From: Rhizobiales bacterium YIM 77505
GTDB taxonomy: Bacteria > Pseudomonadota > Alphaproteobacteria > Rhizobiales > Beijerinckiaceae
Assembly (NCBI GenBank): GCA_000745135.1
Contig: JQNH01000001.1
Span: 3,457,501-3,521,500 of the forward strand
Length of the DNA: 64,000 bases
Direction of reading: 5' to 3'
Made by a program: the position numbers and the translations under genes. The notes under the pieces were generated by a model, which saw only the letters and a program-made list of their open reading frames with translations, was not told where the DNA came from and did not search any database. Shown piece after piece: positions 58,474 to 64,000 of this stretch; positions within the stretch are counted from its first letter, which is position 1; every line of letters starts with the position of its first letter.

Positions 58474-59591
58474 CGCCGCCGGGGTGGCGGCAGGCGTCGG
58501 GGGGTCGCGGCGGCCGGCGGCGCGGCGCCGGCGAAAGGATCGGCTCCTCCCGCGGCCGTCCCATCGGCATCGCCGAAGAAGGGCAGGGTGGCGCTCGATG
58601 CCCCGACCTCCGCGGCAAGGCTGCCGTTCCAGACGATCGCCTCGCCGCCCGGCATCAGGCGCGGGTCAGGCTCGACCGCCTCCGCATCGACCTCATAGGC
58701 GGCCGCCACGCGGCGGGTCAGGGCAGTGAACTCCATCGCCTTGAGGAAGGCGATGAGCCGGCGCGGGTCGGGATCGTGCAGCCCGAGCTCCTCGATCGGG
58801 TGTTCGAGGGTCATGTGGCAGTCGAGCTGGACGAGCGTCTTGGAGAGGCGCGCCTTCTCCGCATGCTCGATCAGCGCCTCGCGCCGTTTCGGCTGCTTGA
58901 TCTCGCCTGCTCGCGCCAAGAGCGTCTCGAGGTCGCCATATTCGAGGATGAGCTGCGCCGCGGTCTTGACGCCGATGCCGGGCACGCCCGGGATGTTGTC
59001 GATGGAATCGCCGGCGAGCGCCTGGACGTCCACCACCTTTTCGGGCGGCACCCCGAACTTCTCGACGACGGTCGCCTCGTCGATGATCTTGTCCTTCATG
59101 GAGTCGTACATCGTGACGCCCGGCCGCACGAGCTGCATGAGGTCCTTGTCGGAGGCGACGATGGTGACGGTCGCACCGCGCTCCGCCGCCCGGCAGGTGT
59201 AGGTGGCGATGAGATCGTCGGCCTCGAAGCCGTCCTGCTCGATGCAGGCCAGGTCGAAGGCGCGCACCGCCTCGCGGATGAGCTTGAACTGGGGCTTGAG
59301 GTCGGCCGGGGGCTCCGCGCGCTGGGCCTTGTACTGATCGTAGAGCGCATTACGGAAAGTGACCGACGACGCGTCGAAGATCACGCCGAGATGGGTCGGC
59401 TTCTCGCCGGCGATCTTGTCCCGCAACAGCCGCCACAGCATGTTGCAGAAGCCGGACACGGCGCCGACCGGCAACCCGTCGCTCTTGCGCGTCAGCGGCG
59501 GCAGGGCGTGATAGGCGCGGAAGATGTAGGACGAGCCGTCGACGAGGACGAGGTGGTCGCCCTTCTCGACAGGACGGGGCGTCAGGGACAT
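58407..59591 (-). CDS. polA: DNA polymerase I, 5' nuclease part (5' piece of split polA)
   Basis: This 394-residue frame starts M-S-L-T-P-R-P-V-E-K-G-D and continues L-V-L-V-D-G-S-S-Y-I-F-R-A-Y-H, the standard PolA opening. The 5'-3' exonuclease domain is complete, with D-G-F-E-A-D-D-L-I-A-T, A-S-D-K-D-L-M-Q-L and G-V-P-G-I-G-V-K-T-A. It removes RNA primers and flaps. After the Ala/Pro-rich linker the frame runs into about 27 Arg/Pro-rich residues and a stop, because of the shift at 58499-58504. If the shift is real, the product is a stand-alone flap nuclease. If it is a sequencing error, this is one normal polA gene. Confidence 0.9.
   Translation of the reverse strand: MSLTPRPVEKGDHLVLVDGSSYIFRAYHALPPLTRKSDGLPVGAVSGFCNMLWRLLRDKIAGEKPTHLGVIFDASSVTFRNALYDQYKAQRAEPPADLKPQFKLIREAVRAFDLACIEQDGFEADDLIATYTCRAAERGATVTIVASDKDLMQLVRPGVTMYDSMKDKIIDEATVVEKFGVPPEKVVDVQALAGDSIDNIPGVPGIGVKTAAQLILEYGDLETLLARAGEIKQPKRREALIEHAEKARLSKTLVQLDCHMTLEHPIEELGLHDPDPRRLIAFLKAMEFTALTRRVAAAYEVDAEAVEPDPRLMPGGEAIVWNGSLAAEVGASSATLPFFGDADGTAAGGADPFAGAAPPAAATPRRLPPPRRRWPPPARRSCWRRASTPRPMRR
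58499..58504 (-). other. Frameshift site in polA (six-base C run on the coding strand)
   Basis: The plus strand has GGGGGG here, read as C6 in the coding direction. Up to this point the nuclease frame encodes A-A-P-P-A-A-A-T-P. With one more C it would continue as P-T-P-A-A-T-P-A-A-V-A-A-A and enter the Klenow frame. The break falls in the interdomain linker. Confidence 0.75.
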
Positions 59592-59810
59592 GGAGGGAGC
59601 GCTCGGACGGGGACCTGGGCGGAACGGCCGCGATTCGGCCGCGATTCGGGGGCCGTGAAAGATTTGGAAAAATAGCGGTTGAAGGCGTCGCTTTCTATGG
59701 CGCTGAAACGGGGCATTGCAAAGCCGTTCCAGCTTCCTCCCTCACGACGGCTCCGCTATTTCCGTCGGGATTTCCCATTTCCCTCGCATTTCCAAACGGA
59801 ATCTCCTGCC

Positions 59811-60062
59811 ATGAGCGAAGCGACCGAGCCCGAGATTGCGGCGCTGAAGATCATTCTCATGAACGTCGTCGCCCGTCTGAGCCTCGGCGCGAGCCCGGAC
59901 TCGGCCCGGGTGCGCGAGATGCTCGGCGAGATGCGCGACGAGTGCCGGCTGGCCGCCGAGCGCGCGGCCATCGCCAGCGTGCGCAGCGACGACCGCGGAC
60001 GGATCGTGAACGAGACGGTGCGGCAGATCGACGAGTTCTTCAAGGGCATCACCATCACGTGA
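59811..60062 (+). CDS. Small helical protein of unknown function
   Basis: The 83-residue frame starts M-S-E-A-T-E-P-E-I-A-A-L-K-I-I-L-M-N-V and is predicted to be almost all helix. The A-A-L-K-I-I-L-M-N-V-V-A-R segment is amphipathic and the rest is charged (R-E-M-L-G-E-M-R-D-E-C-R-L), so it could form a coiled-coil or small dimer. It ends I-D-E-F-F-K-G-I-T-I-T. I recognise no named family. It is divergent from polA, with a rather AT-rich leader, and convergent with the acyltransferase gene. An ATG without a strong ribosome site is the only sensible start. Confidence 0.65.
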   Translation: MSEATEPEIAALKIILMNVVARLSLGASPDSARVREMLGEMRDECRLAAERAAIASVRSDDRGRIVNETVRQIDEFFKGITIT

Positions 60063-60104
60063 CGCGGCGCCGCGCCCGCCCGGCTGCCCTCGCCTCGACG
60101 CGCC

Positions 60105-61160
60105 TCACTCCGCCGGCTGCAGGCGGGCCGCCCGAGGAGGAGCAAGATGGAAGGCGGCGGGGCGGCGGAACAGGAAGAAGAAGGGCGTGTGACGGACGAG
60201 GCGCTCGAGGAGGAGGGGCACTACGACGGCGACAGCCGTCACGACCGCCGAGGCGATGCCGATATCGGTGATGACGCCGGTCTTGAGGAGCGCCGCCCGC
60301 GTCGCCGCCATGGGCAGGAAGAACGCGAGGTAGATGGCGATCGAGTGCTCGCCGGCGTAGCGGAACGGAGCGGCGAGAGGCGATCGGGAGAGGAGCGCGG
60401 CGAAGGTCACGATGGCGATGGCGCCGGCCGCCCCAAGCATCAGGCTTACGACAGGAAGGCTCGCCAGCGTCGGAAATCCTGCGACGCCGGAGGGCGTCAG
60501 CGCGAGCACCCCGTTGAGGATCCCCCAGGCGCCGAGCGCCGCGACGGTCAGTGAAGGCCTTGCCACCGCCGCCTCGGCGAGCCGGAAGATCTGCGGCGCA
60601 AGGAGATAGCCGGCGAGGAAATAGACGTAGCGGGCGCAGAACTCGTCGACCAGCGTCCAGCCGGTGTGGACGGAGGCGATCTGGAGGGCAGCGGCCGCGG
60701 CCAGCAGCCCCAGCGGCGGAATGCGGCGCAGGAGCTTCGTCACTACCGAGAACACCGCAAGGAGATAGACGAACCAGAGGGTCCCGAAGGGTTCCACAAG
60801 CGCGAGCGCCAGATGCTCAAGGAAGCCCATCAGGCTTCCGCCCGACACCTGGCCGAACTTCAGCGCCGACTGGATGATGAGCCAGAGCCCGTAGAAGTAG
60901 GCGAAATGCGCCACGCGCCGGTCGGCATAGGTGCGCCAGTCCCGATCGATTACACGGGAGAGGAAGAGACCCGACACGAGGAAGAAGTCCGGCATCCGGA
61001 AGGGGCGCGCGAAGGCGACCACCGTATGCATGAAGCCTTCGCCGCCCATGGCCTCGCCGACGCCAAGGGTGGCGTGCATCATCACCACGAAAACGATGCA
61101 AAGCCCCTTGGCGGTGTCGACCCAGGGAACTCGCGGCTCTCCGGCGCCCGTCGATTGCAT
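60105..61160 (-). CDS. Acyltransferase-3 family membrane protein
   Basis: The 351-residue inner-membrane protein has about ten helices. The first is preceded by V-P-W-V-D-T-A-K-G-L-C-I-V, and helix 1 ends V-V-M-M-H, which contains the putative catalytic His of acyltransferase-3 proteins. P-F-R-M-P-D-F-F-L-V-S-G-L-F follows. The family O-acylates sugars, exopolysaccharides or glucans. It resembles fucose-4-O-acetylase/OpgC-like members. It is convergent with the small unknown gene. No glycan cluster adjoins it, so the acceptor is unknown. Confidence 0.87.
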   Translation of the reverse strand: MQSTGAGEPRVPWVDTAKGLCIVFVVMMHATLGVGEAMGGEGFMHTVVAFARPFRMPDFFLVSGLFLSRVIDRDWRTYADRRVAHFAYFYGLWLIIQSALKFGQVSGGSLMGFLEHLALALVEPFGTLWFVYLLAVFSVVTKLLRRIPPLGLLAAAAALQIASVHTGWTLVDEFCARYVYFLAGYLLAPQIFRLAEAAVARPSLTVAALGAWGILNGVLALTPSGVAGFPTLASLPVVSLMLGAAGAIAIVTFAALLSRSPLAAPFRYAGEHSIAIYLAFFLPMAATRAALLKTGVITDIGIASAVVTAVAVVVPLLLERLVRHTPFFFLFRRPAAFHLAPPRAARLQPAE

Positions 61161-61282
61161 GAGGTCGGCCCCAGTCCTTCGTGCCGCTCATGCTAGGGCG
61201 CAAAGGTTCAAAGGCCGTGAAGGCCAAGAGAAACCGGCGCGGTCACCCGCGCCGGTCAAGCCTTTGTGATTGTCGTTGCCGC

Positions 61283-62524
61283 TCAGCAGCCGGTGAGCTT
61301 CGGCGTGCGCTCGACCTCGAGCCCAAACAGGGGACGGATGTAGGTGCCGACCACGTTGCCCGCGAAGGCGAAGACGAGCCACACCCAGCCGTGGACGCTG
61401 CCCGAGGCGATGCCGGAAAAGTAGGCCCCGATGTTGCAGCCATAGGCGAGACGGGCCCCGTAACCGAGAAGGAGACCGCCGATCACGGCGGCCAGGGCCG
61501 AGCGTATGGGAATGCGCCAGGTCGGCGCGAAGCGTCCGGCCAGACCCGCGGCGAGCAACGCGCCGACGATGATGCCGAAATCCATGACCGAAGTGATGTC
61601 GTTGAGAACGCTCGCCTCAAGCTCCGCCAGGCGCTCGGGGGTGGACCAATAGGGCCAGCTCCATGCCTCGATCCCGAACTGCTCGGCGATCTTCGAACCC
61701 CACAAGGCGAAGGCCGAGGTGATGCCCCAGGGCCGTCCCGCAAGCGCAAGCGTCAGGAAGTTGCCGATGGCGAGCGCCACCGCCCCCGCAACGAGCGGCC
61801 AAGGGCCACGCAGGAAGCGGGCGAAACCTTCGCGCGGAGCGGGGCCATCGCCAAGGAGCCTTCCATGACGGCGCTTCTCGAGCACGACCGTGAGGCCCGC
61901 GATGGCGGCGAAGACGGCCAGGTGAGCCGCAAGGGCCGTCCAGGGACCCCAGAGCTTGACGAGCGAAGTCTTGGGCAGGGTCGGAAGATCGGTCCACCAG
62001 TGGAAATGAGCGGCGCCGATGGTCGAGCCGACGATGAAGAAGACGAGCGTGAGCAGCATGCGGGTCGAGCCGCCGCCCACGGTGTAAAGCGTACCCGACG
62101 CACAGCCGCCTCCGAGCTGCATGCCGATCCCGAAGATGAAGGCGCCGAACACCACCGAGACGCCGATCGGGGCCACGAGGCCCTGCACCGGGTGCCCGAA
62201 CAGCGTGCCCTCCGCCAGGGCCGGGAAGAAGAGGGTCGTTGCGACGGCCAGCATTACCATCTGCGCCCGCAGGCCTGCTCCCCGCCGGTCGGCGATGAAC
62301 ACACGCCAAGCGGACGTGAAGCCGAACGCGGCGTGATAGAGCACGAGCCCAAGTCCGGCGCCGAGAATGTAAAGCGCCGCCTGGCGAGCATCGACCGCGC
62401 GCCCGATCACCACCGCGCCGACCACAAGGGCCGCCAACGCCGCCAGGGACGCGCGTTGGCTGATTCCGGTCTCCGAAAGGCGAATGCCCGCTTCGCGGGA
62501 TGGAAGAGTCGCGGAAAGGGACAT
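61283..62524 (-). CDS. YeeE/YedE-family sulfur-compound transporter
   Basis: The 413-residue inner-membrane protein has about 10-12 helices in two homologous halves. Each half has a conserved cysteine motif: M-Q-L-G-G-G-C-A-S-G-T-L-Y in the first and Y-G-C-N-I-G-A-Y-F-S-G in the second. These line the path in thiosulfate importers such as TsuA, where cysteines relay the substrate. A C-terminal cysteine ends the chain. I choose ATG 62524, eight codons inside an alternative at 62548, because a weak GCGGGA site precedes it. A sigma-70-type promoter lies about 75 bases upstream in an unusually AT-rich patch. No TusA or rhodanese partner is adjacent. Confidence 0.88.
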   Translation of the reverse strand: MSLSATLPSREAGIRLSETGISQRASLAALAALVVGAVVIGRAVDARQAALYILGAGLGLVLYHAAFGFTSAWRVFIADRRGAGLRAQMVMLAVATTLFFPALAEGTLFGHPVQGLVAPIGVSVVFGAFIFGIGMQLGGGCASGTLYTVGGGSTRMLLTLVFFIVGSTIGAAHFHWWTDLPTLPKTSLVKLWGPWTALAAHLAVFAAIAGLTVVLEKRRHGRLLGDGPAPREGFARFLRGPWPLVAGAVALAIGNFLTLALAGRPWGITSAFALWGSKIAEQFGIEAWSWPYWSTPERLAELEASVLNDITSVMDFGIIVGALLAAGLAGRFAPTWRIPIRSALAAVIGGLLLGYGARLAYGCNIGAYFSGIASGSVHGWVWLVFAFAGNVVGTYIRPLFGLEVERTPKLTGC

Positions 62525-62596
62525 GAGTAAATTCCCGCTCGCCGGCATTGCTGGTCAGGGCGGCGAGCCAATCAAAAAACGCCCAGCGTCGCTCGA

Positions 62597-62624
62597 CAGA
62601 TAAAACTACATGAACGAATGTCAA
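62597..62624 (-). promoter_or_regulatory. Sigma-70-type promoter of the YeeE/YedE gene
   Basis: On the minus strand TTGACA (62624-62619) is separated by 16 bases from TATCTG (62602-62597). The region 62570-62670 is far more AT-rich than the rest of the window. A partial palindrome ACATGAACGAATGT (62608-62621) overlaps the promoter and could be an operator. Confidence 0.6.
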
Positions 62625-62745
62625 TAGGCTAATATCTACATCATATCCCCGTCATTTTTATGCAGCCGTGTTTGCAGTGCGAGACGACGGCGTTTTCTCC
62701 CCCTTACGACTTTGGTAGCATCCGCCCGCACGGAGGAGGCTCACG

Positions 62746-63045
62746 ATGACGAAAGGCGCGCCTGAGAGCGAAAAAAGAATGGCATTAAGCGCAGCTCCCT
62801 ACCCGGCTGAGCTCGAACCGGCGCTTCAGAACGCCCTTGCCGTCCTCGCCAATATCGATGCCCATTACGATGAGGAACGGGAGAAGCTCGAGAGCTGGGC
62901 AGGCCCCAAGAGCATCAAGGAGCGTCTGTCGAATCAGCTTGCCGAAGCGCATCGTCAAGAACGGGAGCCGCTGGTCCGGCGCCTTGCCGAGCTGCATCAG
63001 CGGTGGATGGCGGCGACCCTGTTCGGCCGTGCCACGATCCACTGA
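62746..63045 (+). CDS. Small hypothetical protein
   Basis: The 99-residue frame has GGAGGAGG directly before the ATG, so it is very probably translated. It is mostly helical and charged: L-Q-N-A-L-A-V-L-A-N-I-D-A-H-Y-D-E-E-R-E near residue 27, then I-K-E-R-L-S-N-Q-L-A-E-A-H-R-Q-E-R. No cysteines, signal or membrane segment is seen. I recognise no family. It is convergent with the GGDEF-EAL gene 27 bases downstream and divergent from the YeeE/YedE gene. Confidence 0.75.
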   Translation: MTKGAPESEKRMALSAAPYPAELEPALQNALAVLANIDAHYDEEREKLESWAGPKSIKERLSNQLAEAHRQEREPLVRRLAELHQRWMAATLFGRATIH

Positions 63046-63071
63046 GCCCGAATCTCTCGGCCTAGATAGGC

Positions 63072-64000
63072 TCAGGCAGCCGCACGATCGAGCATCGAGG
63101 TACTCGGCGGCAGTCCCACGACGTCGGCGAATGCCTCGATCGGGCGTGGTCTGCTGAAAAGATAGCCTTGCGCCTCGTCGCAGGCCTCCTCGGCCAGGAA
63201 TTTGGCTTGGCCGGCGGTCTCGACGCCCTCGGCGACCACTCCCATCCCGAGGCTGCGGCCAAGGCTGAGCACGGCGCGCACGATCGCAACCGCTTGTGGG
63301 TGGGTCTCCACCTGTCCGACGAAGCTGCGGTCGATCTTGATCTTGTCGAAAGGGAAGGCCTGGAGCGTCGCCAGGGAGGAATAGCCGGTTCCGAAGTCGT
63401 CCATGGCGATGCGAATGCCGAGCGCCTTGAGGCGGCGCAGGAGCGAAACCGCGCGCGGCAAGTCCCGAATGAGCACCGTCTCGGTCACCTCCAGTTCGAG
63501 GCGGGAGCCAGGCAGGCCCGTCTCCTGCAGAATGCCGCGGACGATCTCGGGCAGGTTCGGCTGCTGGAACTGGGCCGGGGAGAGGTTGACCGCGATCTTG
63601 ACCGGCCTCGACCAGCTTGCTGCATCGCGGCAGGCCTTCCGCAACACCCAGTCGCCCAGGGCCAGGATCTGCCCCGTCTCCTCGGCAATGGGCACGAAGA
63701 CGCTGGGCGGGATCGAGCCGCGCTCCGGGTGATGCCAGCGCACCAGGGCCTCAAAGCCGACGAGCTCGCTTGAAGCGATGTTGTACTGCGGCTGGTAAGC
63801 GAGCGTGAGCTGGTTGTGTGCGATCGCGCGCCTCAGCTCAGCCGCAAGCGCATGCCGCTCGCGCAGTTCACTGTCCATCTCAGGCTCGAAGCAGCGGAAG
63901 CTGCTGCGCCCCTCGGATTTCGCCCGGTAAAGGGCGGTATCGGCGTTGGCAAGGAGGCGATCAGGTTCGGCGCCATCCTCCGGACCGATGGACAGGCCGA
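63072..64000 (-). CDS. GGDEF-EAL protein, C-terminal part (runs off the window edge)
   Basis: The window holds the last about 310 residues. At the right edge the end of a GGDEF domain is seen (S-I-G-P-E-D-G, then A-N-A-D-T-A-L-Y-R-A-K-S-E-G-R). A complete EAL domain follows with F-E-A-L-V-R-W-H, V-N-L-S-P-A-Q-F, E-V-T-E-T, M-D-D-F-G-T-G-Y-S-S-L, I-K-I-D, the E of A-E-G-V-E-T and the Q of A-Q-G-Y-L-F. All c-di-GMP and metal-binding residues are in place, so it is probably an active phosphodiesterase. The N-terminal sensory part is outside the window. Confidence 0.92.
   Translation of the reverse strand, partial: GLSIGPEDGAEPDRLLANADTALYRAKSEGRSSFRCFEPEMDSELRERHALAAELRRAIAHNQLTLAYQPQYNIASSELVGFEALVRWHHPERGSIPPSVFVPIAEETGQILALGDWVLRKACRDAASWSRPVKIAVNLSPAQFQQPNLPEIVRGILQETGLPGSRLELEVTETVLIRDLPRAVSLLRRLKALGIRIAMDDFGTGYSSLATLQAFPFDKIKIDRSFVGQVETHPQAVAIVRAVLSLGRSLGMGVVAEGVETAGQAKFLAEEACDEAQGYLFSRPRPIEAFADVVGLPPSTSMLDRAAA

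Overview
The window is very GC-rich, densely packed DNA from an alphaproteobacterium, most probably of the order Hyphomicrobiales (Rhizobiales). Pointers are FlbT beside a flagellin gene, the PhaR/PhaA/PhaB polyhydroxybutyrate set, the ispA-mtgA-rpmF neighbourhood, PemK-type toxin phrasing typical of rhizobia, and several intergenic palindrome families common in this order. I see no rRNA, tRNA or CRISPR array. The sequence reads as chromosomal core plus accessory genes, with one insertion sequence and no prophage.

Layout. 0-2.3 kb (minus): an isocitrate lyase/PEP mutase fragment, leuD and an aldehyde dehydrogenase. 2.4-5.0 kb (minus): flbT and a 606-residue flagellin, separated by palindromic repeats and a terminator. 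5.5-9.4 kb (plus): a TetR regulator with a clear operator, then a translationally overlapped HlyD/ATPase/permease efflux operon. 9.5-12.4 kb (plus): a quinone-oxidoreductase-like MDR protein and two aldo/keto reductases. 12.5-14.7 kb (minus): gluconokinase, 6-phosphogluconate dehydrogenase and a YciF-type ferritin-like protein. 15-17.7 kb: a double cold-shock-domain protein and an SbmA/YddA-type ABC transporter. 17.8-25.7 kb (minus): an overlapping pair of hybrid kinases, one a 1947-residue protein with nine near-identical 92-residue HAMP units. 26-28.6 kb (minus): a cyanide-insensitive bd-type oxidase with a 38-residue third subunit.

28.7-36 kb: an MBL hydrolase, topoisomerase IB, a glycosyltransferase plus methyltransferase pair, bdhA, a Zur-like regulator and ispG. 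36.3-39.3 kb: kup, whose stop codon lies in the target duplication of an IS481-family element. 39.5-41.9 kb: ispA, mtgA, rpmF and a small conserved-looking protein. 42-46.6 kb: an EAL phosphodiesterase with a degenerate GGDEF, phaR, phaA and phaB. 46.7-51.5 kb: an EamA exporter, GNAT, cupin, gloB, a methyltransferase and accA. 51.7-56.3 kb: an L,D-transpeptidase lipoprotein, a Phd/PemK-like toxin-antitoxin pair with a tandem operator, a VOC protein and a class III nucleotidyl cyclase. 56.6-59.6 kb: polA broken into two reading frames at a six-G run. 59.8-64 kb: a small unknown protein, an acyltransferase-3 protein, a YeeE/YedE sulfur transporter with a recognisable promoter, another small unknown and the C-terminal part of a GGDEF-EAL protein that runs off the edge.

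Functional themes. PHB synthesis (phaA, phaB, phaR) and mobilisation (bdhA) are both present. Isoprenoid genes ispG and ispA, cell-wall genes mtgA and the L,D-transpeptidase, and housekeeping genes leuD, accA, rpmF and polA mark this as core chromosome. Signalling is heavy: two hybrid kinases, two EAL proteins and one cyclase. The most unusual items are the HAMP-array kinase, the split polA, the IS insertion that reuses one CTAG as stop codon for two opposing genes, and a four-copy 42-bp palindromic intergenic repeat.
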